DNA of 22,432 nt. Source: a virus. Position 1 is the stretch's first letter; every line of letters starts with the position of its first letter. Position numbers and translations under genes: made by a program. The DNA is taken from positions 1 through 22,432 of IMG/VR virus record IMGVR_UViG_3300031999_000214, one strand, 5' to 3'. The notes beneath the pieces are model-generated. The model saw nothing but the letters and a program-made list of their open reading frames with translations. It was not told the DNA's origin and did no database searches. Shown piece by piece: positions 7,580-15,297 of the stretch.

Positions 7580-8368
7580 ATGGCGACAGGTAGAACTACA
7601 ATCAAAAATTACCGGATGTACGTCGGCGGATATGACCTCTCAGGTTTCGGCCGAGATATCGGACCGATCGGAGTGGAAGTGGAAGAGGCTGACCTGACCG
7701 CCTGGCTGGATCCGGTAAAAGGATATTTGAAAAACAGGGCTCAAGTAGGAATAGGGACCCTGAACGCAGTATTTGACAATACAGCCACCACCGGCATTCA
7801 TGCCTTGATGGGAACTTCCGGAATAAAGCGTGACGTTCTGATCGCCCTGGGTATCCAGGCTGCCCCAACTGCTGGAGATCCGGCATTCATGGGTCAATTC
7901 GCACAGAGCGGATACCAGGAAGCAGACAACGGCGGAGCGATGACGGTCACGGTCCCGTTTGAAGGATGGGACGCGATAGCGAACTCGATGCTTTATGCGC
8001 CTGGCTGGGGTATCCTTCTCCACCAGAACACAGCTGAGACGGCGGTAAATAGCGCAATAGGATTTGACAACCCGACCGGAGGCCAAACCCTGAACGGCGG
8101 ATTGATGGTATATCAAGTTTTGGCGTCAAGCAATCCATCTCATACGGCGACGATTAAAGTCCAGGATGCAGCCACGAACACTAACCCATCGTTTGCTGAC
8201 CTGAGCGGAGCTACAACCGGAGTAATAACGGTCACAGCTGGTGTTTCTGGATTGGTAGCTCTTCCTACGACCGGCGCCTCAGCCACGGTCCGCCAATTTC
8301 TGAGATGGCAAATCGTCCTTGGAACCGCTACAAGCGTAACATTTCTAATCGGATTTGTAAGAGGATAA
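7580..8368 (+). CDS. Major tail tube protein (with extra C-terminal domain)
   Basis: A 262-residue protein with AGGAGA 6 bases before its ATG. Residues 1-155 are the tube domain: GRTTIKNYRMYVGGYDLSG, EEADLTAWLDPVKGYL and TAGDPAFMGQF. Residues about 175-262 form a second beta domain that resembles the decoration-like protein at 5770-6186. Such extra domains are commonly displayed on the outside of the tail tube. The next gene is a shorter paralogue. The role in building the tube around the tape measure follows from position before the chaperone and tape-measure genes. Confidence 0.7.
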   Translation: MATGRTTIKNYRMYVGGYDLSGFGRDIGPIGVEVEEADLTAWLDPVKGYLKNRAQVGIGTLNAVFDNTATTGIHALMGTSGIKRDVLIALGIQAAPTAGDPAFMGQFAQSGYQEADNGGAMTVTVPFEGWDAIANSMLYAPGWGILLHQNTAETAVNSAIGFDNPTGGQTLNGGLMVYQVLASSNPSHTATIKVQDAATNTNPSFADLSGATTGVITVTAGVSGLVALPTTGASATVRQFLRWQIVLGTATSVTFLIGFVRG

Positions 8369-8391
8369 ATTCATAAAATAGGAGAAATAAA

Positions 8392-8889
8392 ATGGCAGCT
8401 GGAAGAACCGTAACACGCTGGATAAGATTTGGAATAGACGATAGCGCCGGAACACCAAGGGAGATCCCGATCGACTCCCTGAGTCCGGTAGGTTTTTCAT
8501 ATCCGGAGACAGACGTCTCGGCCTGGCAGGATGCCGTAAAAGGCTACCTGGCTGACCAGCCCGACGCAGCGATTGACATCACCGGACCCTTTGACATTTC
8601 GACTGCAGTAGGGCTCGCAGCGAGCGCAGCAGCCCCAACACTTTCTGGATCCCACACGGTACTGGCACCCATCAGCGCCTTGACCTTTACCACACCGCTC
8701 GGTTTATGGGTGGCCTTTGGGATCCGTGGATACTGGACCACAGGCGATCCGGCATTTGGAATCGTGGCACCCTCAGCGACCAGCGGGTATGTCTGCACGA
8801 AATACCAGGTCGAAGGGAACAAGTATTCGGCTCGTTTTGTACCATATCCAGGATCCACACCAGCCTGGGGATCGGCAATAATTACGTGA
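8392..8889 (+). CDS. Second tail-tube-like protein (paralogue of upstream gene)
   Basis: A 165-residue protein sharing MAxGRT, SPVGxxxxExDxxAWxDxVKGYL and TGDPAFG with the upstream tube protein, so the two are probably an old tandem duplication. It lacks the upstream gene's C-terminal decoration-like domain. An AGGAGAAAT ribosome site lies just before the ATG. Its stop overlaps the GTG start of the tail chaperone gene (GTGA, 8886-8889). It could be the main tube subunit, a minor tube ring or a tube-end protein; sequence alone does not decide. Confidence 0.6.
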   Translation: MAAGRTVTRWIRFGIDDSAGTPREIPIDSLSPVGFSYPETDVSAWQDAVKGYLADQPDAAIDITGPFDISTAVGLAASAAAPTLSGSHTVLAPISALTFTTPLGLWVAFGIRGYWTTGDPAFGIVAPSATSGYVCTKYQVEGNKYSARFVPYPGSTPAWGSAIIT

Positions 8890-9218
8890 GCAGAACGATC
8901 AAAAGCCCTAGTAAGCAATGGCCTGGCGAGGTGGTTCTATCAGATCCGCTCACGTTTCCACAGATCCTGGCATTTGAAGATGCGATCTCGAATGTCAAGG
9001 CTGTAGGAAATAAAGTTACTCAAGCCAGGGCTGATAGCCTAATAATTCCAGGCATTATCCCATGTGTTGAGGAATGGCGGCTGGAGGGTTTCCCATCCGA
9101 GGTGACCGAGTCGACATTTCCAGCCAGCCCAAGGGTTCCTTGTACTCAACTAATCACCTGGCTCGTGAAGGAACTGACTGCTGAATTTATGGCCGGAGAT
9201 ATAATCCCAAACGCCTAA
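8886..9218 (+). CDS. Tail assembly chaperone, gpG-like (unshifted product)
   Basis: A 110-residue protein starting at GTG 8886, overlapping the previous stop by four bases (GTGA). A longer in-frame start would overlap the tube gene by nearly 200 bases and is unlikely. It has no membrane segment. It lies between tail-tube and tape-measure genes, the position of lambda gpG. It ends ...GDIIPNA just after a -1 slippery heptamer, so most ribosomes should stop here while a minority make the longer GT-like product. The family role is coating the tape measure during tail assembly. Confidence 0.8.
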   Translation: MSRTIKSPSKQWPGEVVLSDPLTFPQILAFEDAISNVKAVGNKVTQARADSLIIPGIIPCVEEWRLEGFPSEVTESTFPASPRVPCTQLITWLVKELTAEFMAGDIIPNA

Positions 9219-9502
9219 AGGTCGCTGTTTATAGGTATGCTGAAGATCAAAACAGCGACCAGAGGCCACCCAGGGAGCTGATCCTTCTCAACCATATAGA
9301 TCGTTTTGGCGTCCAGGCGGTGATGGGTAGGCCGTATTTAGGTGCCGGTGAGATCCGCCGGATGATATACACGGAGAACCTGATCCGATTTCACCATGGT
9401 AAGACCAAGGCCGACAGCTGGGCCGAATGGGCTGCCAAATTTCCTGGACCAGATGCGATCCTAAACGAAGCGATGCTACTATCGGAGAAATATGGCGACT
9501 GA
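8886..9502 (+). CDS. Tail assembly chaperone, gpGT-like -1 frameshift product
   Basis: Translation reads frame zero from 8886 to 9212, slips back one base at CCCAAAC (9206-9212) and continues in the -1 frame to the TGA at 9500-9502. This gives 109 + 96 = 205 residues. The extension (RLKVAVYRYAEDQNSDQRPPRE ... ILLNHIDRFGVQAVMGRPYLGAGEIRRM ... LSEKYGD) is open and protein-like from the slip site onward, and no good independent ribosome site starts it. The extension overlaps the tape-measure start by 11 bases. Frameshifted G/GT pairs at this position are conserved in long-tailed phages. Confidence 0.85.
9206..9260 (+). other. -1 programmed ribosomal frameshift signal
   Basis: The heptamer C CCA AAC (9206-9212) fits X XXY YYZ in the zero frame. 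Seven bases later a perfect 11-bp stem begins: GGTCGCTGTTT (9220-9230) with AAACAGCGACC (9250-9260), loop of 19 bases. The zero-frame stop (9216-9218) lies in the spacer. A GGAG (9195-9198) just upstream may add an internal Shine-Dalgarno stimulus. Confidence 0.88.
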
Positions 9503-11219
9503 AGTCGAGATTTTACTTAAGGCAATAGACCATGCCTCTGCAGCGCTAAACCAGGTTCGTGGCTCCAGCGAGAAGCTCGGAAAAGGTATCTCAGGCCTGG
9601 AGAAAAACTGGAACTCGATGAAGTCCAATGTTCCAGGGCTCTCGAACGTCCTGGCATTGGCGACCAATCCCATAACCCTGGTAACCGCTGGGGTAGGCGC
9701 CCTGGCTGCGGTGATGAAAGCTGGTATAAGTGAGACCGTAGCATATAACAAAACCATCAGGGAAATGAGTCAGATAACCGGTGTTATTCCGGAAGAGATA
9801 AGCCGGATCGTGCAGGCTGCGGATGATTGGGGAATATCGATTGACTCTGTCCGGACCGCCCTGCAGATGGCCAACAAAAACGGATATCAGCCAAGTATTG
9901 AGATGCTGGCTAATATGGCCGATGAGTACGTGAATACAGGCGATAAGCAAGCCTTCGCAGCTGAAGCAATCAAGGTATTCGGGAAACAATATGCGACGCT
10001 GATCCCGATGCTAAGCCAGGGTGGGGACGCCCTAAGAGCTAACACAGCTGCGATTAATGACAATCTGGTAGTAACACAAAAGGAAATTGACGCATCCAGG
10101 GAATATGAGGAAGCGGTCGATCTCCTTTCTGATACCTGGACTGGCGCCAAACAGACTATAGGTAATACAGTTATACCGGTTCTGAACGACTTGGTAGAGG
10201 TGCTAACAGGTTCTTACGATGCGACCGTCCATGCCAAGGACGGAGTAGACGAACTTGATACATCGATACTTGTTCTCCAGGGTACATTAAAAGGCATTGG
10301 GCAATTAGGCGGATTTGTCGGTAATAGTCTCAAGGGCCTGGCTCGGTTTATGGCTGGAGATTATAGTGGTTTTATGGCTGCCTTCGATGCTGCAGCTGCT
10401 TCGATAAGTGAAGTAAGCGAAGAAATTGTTATATTGGATAAGGGAGAAAGAGACATCACCGCAACTACCACTGGCCTCACTACTGCTTATGATGTAAATA
10501 ATACTTCTATAAATACTCTTAAACAGGCGGTGGGAGCATATCATGGAGCCATTATATTGGCAAACGAAGCGGAAAATGCGGAGAAATTAGCGCAAGAAGG
10601 TTTGACCCTCACTACTGGTTTGGTCAATGATGCGATTAATGGATTGAACGCGAGTATGGTTGAAACAACAGCCATGACATGGGCATGGCAATTAGCAACC
10701 AACGCAATCACACAGGCGCAATACGATCAAAATATGGCAATTATTCCGCAACTGGCTAACCTGGAATCATTAGGACAATTATTGGATGACGGAGAAATTA
10801 GTTTCAGTAAATATTTTCAAACGGTTAGAGATGGGAAAGTGACCAATGAAGAGTTGATTTCAAATTTAATCTCAACCGGGATGTCCGCAAGTGACGCCGC
10901 GGCTGCTGTAGCCGCATTGACGGCGAATATTTATGGGATACCCGATAGAGATATTTATGTCAGGACCCACATGAGTACAATATATGATGATAATCCGCGA
11001 CAAGAAAATGCGAGAGGTGCTGACTATATTGTACCTTCGGGCTATGATGAAAATTGGGATGTTGGCACCGCATCATCGGGTGAACATGTTGAAATTACAC
11101 CGAAGAACGAGGTGGGAAACTCGACCGTAAATAACAATTTCAATATGATAGTCCACACGAACGCCGGAATATCCACATTGGCGAGTGATTACAATATGCT
11201 AAAAGCAAAGGTGAGATAA
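9492..11219 (+). CDS. Tail tape measure protein
   Basis: A 575-residue protein beginning MATEVEILLKAIDHASAALNQV, a typical tape-measure N-terminus. It has long helical stretches, a hydrophobic segment around residues 52-78 (VLALATNPITLVTAGVGALAAVMKAG) and a long Ala-rich helical middle. GGAG precedes the ATG, which overlaps the chaperone frameshift extension by 11 bases. No peptidase or lysozyme domain is visible. At about 0.15 nm per residue, the family rule of thumb, the tail would be roughly 85-90 nm, short for a siphovirus. The second half is visibly more AT-rich than the first. Confidence 0.88.
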   Translation: MATEVEILLKAIDHASAALNQVRGSSEKLGKGISGLEKNWNSMKSNVPGLSNVLALATNPITLVTAGVGALAAVMKAGISETVAYNKTIREMSQITGVIPEEISRIVQAADDWGISIDSVRTALQMANKNGYQPSIEMLANMADEYVNTGDKQAFAAEAIKVFGKQYATLIPMLSQGGDALRANTAAINDNLVVTQKEIDASREYEEAVDLLSDTWTGAKQTIGNTVIPVLNDLVEVLTGSYDATVHAKDGVDELDTSILVLQGTLKGIGQLGGFVGNSLKGLARFMAGDYSGFMAAFDAAAASISEVSEEIVILDKGERDITATTTGLTTAYDVNNTSINTLKQAVGAYHGAIILANEAENAEKLAQEGLTLTTGLVNDAINGLNASMVETTAMTWAWQLATNAITQAQYDQNMAIIPQLANLESLGQLLDDGEISFSKYFQTVRDGKVTNEELISNLISTGMSASDAAAAVAALTANIYGIPDRDIYVRTHMSTIYDDNPRQENARGADYIVPSGYDENWDVGTASSGEHVEITPKNEVGNSTVNNNFNMIVHTNAGISTLASDYNMLKAKVR

Positions 11220-13643
11220 ATGGGATATTGGAAGGTTATTATACCGAGTGTTGCGACTAATTTTATAAATAATCCCAATGCCATGGGCAGCGGAAATTAT
11301 TTAACCGTCGGCGGAACGGTCGACCTGGATACCACTAAATCATTCTTTGGTTATAGAAATTACAAAGTTGCTGGGACCGCAGACAACCAGGGTATAAGGC
11401 TCGATCTTACCCCATTGCCGAATGCGATCCATTATGCGACCGTGAGATTATGGGGAGCTGTTCCCAGCGCCTGGGATTGGTCCGTGGACGGTACAAATTT
11501 CTATGCGCCAGCATTACTGGAAATTGATGGTGCCTGGTACGTTTATGGTTTACAATTTTCAGCTGCCCAGTGCAACGGAGCAACATACTTCAGAATATAC
11601 AAAAATGGAGGTGCATCATTCACCTGGTATATCGGACATATCCAGGTCGAAACAGGAACGGTGCCAACCACGCCAATAACCGGATCGGTGAAGGGATTTA
11701 CTCCGGATGGATATAAGTGGACCGGAACTCCGGATGGATCTTCATCGATTAGACAAAGCTGGGAGCGAAGCGGCGGATTAGTTAAGGATTTCGAAGATGA
11801 TTATAAATTCAAAGTCATGTATGGTGTCGGTACCGGAATGCCACCAATCCAGCACAATGTTCAACCATTAGCTCTTCTACCAGGTGCTTTATATCAGGGT
11901 CATAAAGTGTTACCAAGGGTTCTGGATTTATTCAGCGCGCCGAAGAGTAATACTATTGCTGGTATTACTCTGGCAAGAAGCGATTTTATAAATGCGATTA
12001 AGCCTGACAAAGTTTATCCAGAGCAACCGGTTGTCATCAGATATACCGGAGCGAATATAAACAAACCGGTAGAATTTCGTTGTATCTATGATTCAGGGTT
12101 GGAAGCCCAAAACACATCGGGCCGGATAGACAAACTGACTGCAAGGTTTATTTGCTATGATCCGTTTGCCTACGAAACGCATACCGAAGGAAAAGAACTG
12201 ATAAGACAGATCACGATTCCCAATGCTAATCAAGTTGTCCGGAGAAATGGTTTAACCGGAGTTTGGGCGAATATGAGTAGCACATTCAATAGTATTGTAT
12301 ATTGCTTCACCGTCGGGAAGGATGGATGTATTTACATTGGCGGTAATTTTACTAACGTAGGCGATGCTAATGGAGATTGTATAGTCAAATGGAACCCAGT
12401 AACAGAAACACTTAGCTCCCTGGGAACCGGACTGGCTGGTGGGGCGTGTTTCGACTTACTAACGGCTCCGAATGGGGATGTTTACGCTGGGGGAGCATTT
12501 ACATCAGCTGGTGGGGTGGCAAATACCGCCTGGATAGCCAAATGGAATGGCTCAACTTGGGTTTCGTTATCCACGACCAGCCTGGGTAATACAGTAAATT
12601 GCCTGGCCTGGGGATTGGATGGGACGCTTTATGTGGGTGGCCAGTTTACTAATGCAGGCGGAGTAGGAAATGCCGATTATATTTGCAGATATACAGGAAC
12701 CAGCTGGGCAGCTGTTGGTGACGTTTTGGGATGTAATAACGCGGTCGAAGATATTAAGATTGCTCCAAACGGGATTTTATATATAACTGGAACGTTCACA
12801 GCAGTAAACAGTATAACGGTAAATCGTATAGCAAGATACATCGGGACCCCGACTGCAGGGACATGGTCGGCGATGGGGAGCGGTTTAAGTGATGTTGGTA
12901 GATCAATCGCAATACCGCCAAATGGGAATGTATATGTTTCTGGAGATTTTATAACGGCAGACGGAGTAACGTGCAACCGGATAGCCATGTGGTATGGCGT
13001 TACTTTCAGGCCGCTTGGAAGCGGAGCTAACGCAGTCGTTGGTAGAATAAGATTTGATAGAGACGGAATGTTATGGGCTGGTGGCTTTTTTACCGAAATG
13101 GATGGAATGTCCCTCACGGATCGTGTCGCTATTTGGAATGGTTCTACATGGCATCACGCACCAATTAATCTACCAGGGACAGCATACGTTTACGATATGT
13201 GTTTTACCGATAATGGAAATATCTATTTGGGATACGACACCCAAGGGACGGCTTATGCGTCTGCTATAACCCAGGTCCCTGTGGAAAATACAGGATCCCA
13301 TTCCACCTATCCAAAGATAGGAATAAGTCGAGGCGACGACGGAACTGGATGTTTGATAAAGTGGGTAAGCAATGAATTAACCAGACAAGGTCTAAGAATG
13401 AATTATGAGCTTCAAAAAGGCGAAACCCTGACAATTGATTTAGAGCAAGGAAATAAGTCGGTCGTTTCAAGCTATTATGGGCAGGTACTAAGAGCTATTT
13501 TAAGAGGATCGGATTTCAGCAAATTTTGTATGCTAGGTGGTACTAATTCTATAAGCATCTTTATCACCGAGACTGGAATCCCGACCATGATGTGTTGGAT
13601 AGAATACAAAACTACCCATTGGGCTGCTGACACGGCGATATAA
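11220..13643 (+). CDS. Distal tail protein with CBM-like domain and inserted seven-repeat beta-propeller
   Basis: An 807-residue tail-tip protein whose ATG directly follows the tape-measure stop. Residues about 10-175 resemble the carbohydrate-binding-like sandwich found on phage tails (ending WYIGHIQVETG ... YKWTGTPDGSSS). Residues about 185-335 look like the first part of a distal tail (Dit) protein. Residues about 345-685 are seven repeats of the form GxxYxGGxFTxAGG...IAxWNGSxW, a beta-propeller. Residues about 690-807 (GSHSTYPKIGI ... GETLTIDLEQ) resemble the closing half of Dit. The propeller thus seems inserted into the baseplate hub protein, probably for receptor or glycan binding. Domain calls are from pattern recognition. 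Confidence 0.78.
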   Translation: MGYWKVIIPSVATNFINNPNAMGSGNYLTVGGTVDLDTTKSFFGYRNYKVAGTADNQGIRLDLTPLPNAIHYATVRLWGAVPSAWDWSVDGTNFYAPALLEIDGAWYVYGLQFSAAQCNGATYFRIYKNGGASFTWYIGHIQVETGTVPTTPITGSVKGFTPDGYKWTGTPDGSSSIRQSWERSGGLVKDFEDDYKFKVMYGVGTGMPPIQHNVQPLALLPGALYQGHKVLPRVLDLFSAPKSNTIAGITLARSDFINAIKPDKVYPEQPVVIRYTGANINKPVEFRCIYDSGLEAQNTSGRIDKLTARFICYDPFAYETHTEGKELIRQITIPNANQVVRRNGLTGVWANMSSTFNSIVYCFTVGKDGCIYIGGNFTNVGDANGDCIVKWNPVTETLSSLGTGLAGGACFDLLTAPNGDVYAGGAFTSAGGVANTAWIAKWNGSTWVSLSTTSLGNTVNCLAWGLDGTLYVGGQFTNAGGVGNADYICRYTGTSWAAVGDVLGCNNAVEDIKIAPNGILYITGTFTAVNSITVNRIARYIGTPTAGTWSAMGSGLSDVGRSIAIPPNGNVYVSGDFITADGVTCNRIAMWYGVTFRPLGSGANAVVGRIRFDRDGMLWAGGFFTEMDGMSLTDRVAIWNGSTWHHAPINLPGTAYVYDMCFTDNGNIYLGYDTQGTAYASAITQVPVENTGSHSTYPKIGISRGDDGTGCLIKWVSNELTRQGLRMNYELQKGETLTIDLEQGNKSVVSSYYGQVLRAILRGSDFSKFCMLGGTNSISIFITETGIPTMMCWIEYKTTHWAADTAI

Positions 13644-13644
13644 A

Positions 13645-14793
13645 ATGACTGCCTTAACAGGATCTACAATCGTAGAATTATATCTGGATAGTCCAGATGG
13701 AGTCCGGATTAAATTGCTGGATGTGGTAACCGATTATTCTTACTCGAATATTGTCAATGAACCTGGGCCATTTTCCATAAATTTACCTTACAATTTCGAT
13801 CGAAGCATGATCGGACCGGACTATATTGTCGAATTCTGGAGAGGGATTGAAGGCAATCCTCTTGTGATGGATTATTGCGGTTTTATCAGGACCATTGTAT
13901 TCGGAGACAAGGATGGAATACCTTATACGAAAATAAGCGGATCCTCTACAATGGAAATCCTAATGAGAAGGCATGCTCTAGACCAGGGATCGGTTCAAAC
14001 CACATTAACAGATCATGCCGACGATTTGCTAAAGGCCATATTTAGGGACCAATTTGGATCTGATGCAATAACCGGAAGGAACCTAACCAATGTAGCTGGC
14101 GGAGTAACCGTTGAATATGATTATGCTGCAGCCCCAAGTCAAACCAAGGAATTCGAGCATAAAAATGTATTAGAGGTAATGCAGGAAATAGCTCAAGCGA
14201 GCAAAGAGGCTGGAACTAACTTATATTTCGATGTGGTCCCGATTATTGGATCCATAACCACTGGAGTCTTGGGTTTACAATTCCGTACATTTATATGGCA
14301 AAGAGGAATAGATAGATCAGCTGATAGCGGAAGACGTTGCGGAAATCCGGTTTATATAGGTATCGATTGGGAAAATCTTACCAACGGTGAATTGTCTTAC
14401 GATTATAGCGAAGAGATAAATTATGTAACCGTTCTTGGAAAAGGCGATGGAGCTTCTCAGAATATAGCAAGTCGATGGGACGCGACCAGAATATTGGTAT
14501 CGATATGGAACCTTAGGGAAGGAATAAAGACTGCCAGTAATGCAGCGAGCGGTGACACCGCAGCTCTGAATGCGGAAGGTGATAATTTTCTCCAGGAAAA
14601 CAAACCCAGGATAAGTTTCACCGGCGACATAACAGAAACTAAGGCATTTCGGTATGGTTATCACTATTCCTTTGGAGATCGTGTGACCGTTCAATATGCT
14701 GGATACGAGGTAGATGCTTATATAAATAAGGTATTTGTGAGTAAAGCCGAAGGACCAGAGGTTATAAATTGCAAGTTAGAGGTGGATGAATGA
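13645..14793 (+). CDS. Tail hub protein, siphovirus ReqiPepy6 Gp37-like
   Basis: A 382-residue protein following the distal tail gene by one base. It begins IVELYLDSPDGVRIKLLDVVTDYSYSNIVNEPGPFSINLP, and has KISGSSTMEILMRRH and EFEHKNVLEVMQEIAQASKEAG in the middle. The C-terminus carries YSEEINYVTVLGKGDG ... RYGYHYSFGDRVTVQYAGYEVDAYINKV. These match my knowledge of the Gp37-like tail hub family, which is related to Tal/gp27 hub proteins. The expected role is the trimeric hub closing the tail tube below the distal tail ring. The stop overlaps the next start (ATGA). Confidence 0.75.
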   Translation: MTALTGSTIVELYLDSPDGVRIKLLDVVTDYSYSNIVNEPGPFSINLPYNFDRSMIGPDYIVEFWRGIEGNPLVMDYCGFIRTIVFGDKDGIPYTKISGSSTMEILMRRHALDQGSVQTTLTDHADDLLKAIFRDQFGSDAITGRNLTNVAGGVTVEYDYAAAPSQTKEFEHKNVLEVMQEIAQASKEAGTNLYFDVVPIIGSITTGVLGLQFRTFIWQRGIDRSADSGRRCGNPVYIGIDWENLTNGELSYDYSEEINYVTVLGKGDGASQNIASRWDATRILVSIWNLREGIKTASNAASGDTAALNAEGDNFLQENKPRISFTGDITETKAFRYGYHYSFGDRVTVQYAGYEVDAYINKVFVSKAEGPEVINCKLEVDE

Positions 14794-15233
14794 CAAATAT
14801 TCTTGAAGGAATAGCAAGCGACATAAAATCGCTATTGAAACGAGTCAGCCACCTGGAAGTGCAGAGCTATAGTCAATTCATCCCATTGACCACAGCTCTT
14901 ACCAGCACGAGTTTCGATGGGGATCAGTTCAGTGATGTTGGAGAAACCGCTCTCGATTTATCTGCGGTATTCGGAGTTCCTGCTGGTATCAAAGCGGCAT
15001 TGGTTCAGGTATGTGCTAGAGATAGTGTCGCCTGGGGAACGGATGGACTATATGTTGCGGTTGGTGCAAATTCCGAATGGCCACTTACTATCCGCCCAGC
15101 TGGTGGTAATGTGTGGGTAGAAGGATTGGGTATTGTACCTTGCACAACAACGGGTGACTTTTCTTATATGATAAATGCGAGTGGGGCGAATACAATGGCA
15201 GTCTTTATTAGGATCTGTGGATATTGGATCTAA
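14790..15233 (+). CDS. Small tail-tip / fibre protein
   Basis: A 147-residue protein coupled (ATGA) to the hub gene. The first about 25 residues are a predicted short coiled coil (ILEGIASDIKSLLKRVSHLEVQ), as in attachment stems. The rest is beta-rich (FIPLTTALTSTSFDGDQFSDVGETALDLSAVFGVPAG ... YMINASGANTMAVFIRICGYWI), resembling a small receptor-binding or tail-tip head. It is the last late gene; the integrase faces it from the other strand. No lysis gene follows. Confidence 0.6.
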   Translation: MTNILEGIASDIKSLLKRVSHLEVQSYSQFIPLTTALTSTSFDGDQFSDVGETALDLSAVFGVPAGIKAALVQVCARDSVAWGTDGLYVAVGANSEWPLTIRPAGGNVWVEGLGIVPCTTTGDFSYMINASGANTMAVFIRICGYWI

Positions 15234-15297
15234 TATTGATACTATATTGGTGAAGTCGAATAGTTATATCTTCATGTGTTTTCTCTCTAGTGAACAC
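15234..15297. other. Short convergent intergenic gap; weak candidate attP
   Basis: Sixty-four bases separate the convergent tail and integrase genes. Two weak inverted repeats are visible: TGAAG/CTTCA (15251-15255, 15270-15274) and GTGTT/AACAC (15276-15280, 15293-15297). There is no T-rich terminator. attP sites of large serine integrases often abut the integrase gene, so this is a possible but unproven attP. Confidence 0.2.

Noticed and set aside
7640-8116. Minus-strand ORF of 158 codons
   Set aside because: It lies opposite the tail-tube gene, has no ribosome site or recognisable protein features and is a shadow frame.
8706-8885. Longer start for the tail chaperone gene
   Set aside because: It would overlap most of the preceding tube gene in another frame; GTG 8886 gives the usual 4-base overlap.
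9320-9502. Stand-alone 60-codon gene with a GTG start
   Set aside because: Its frame is open back to the slippery heptamer and encodes sensible protein before the GTG, with no ribosome site there. It is the frameshift extension.
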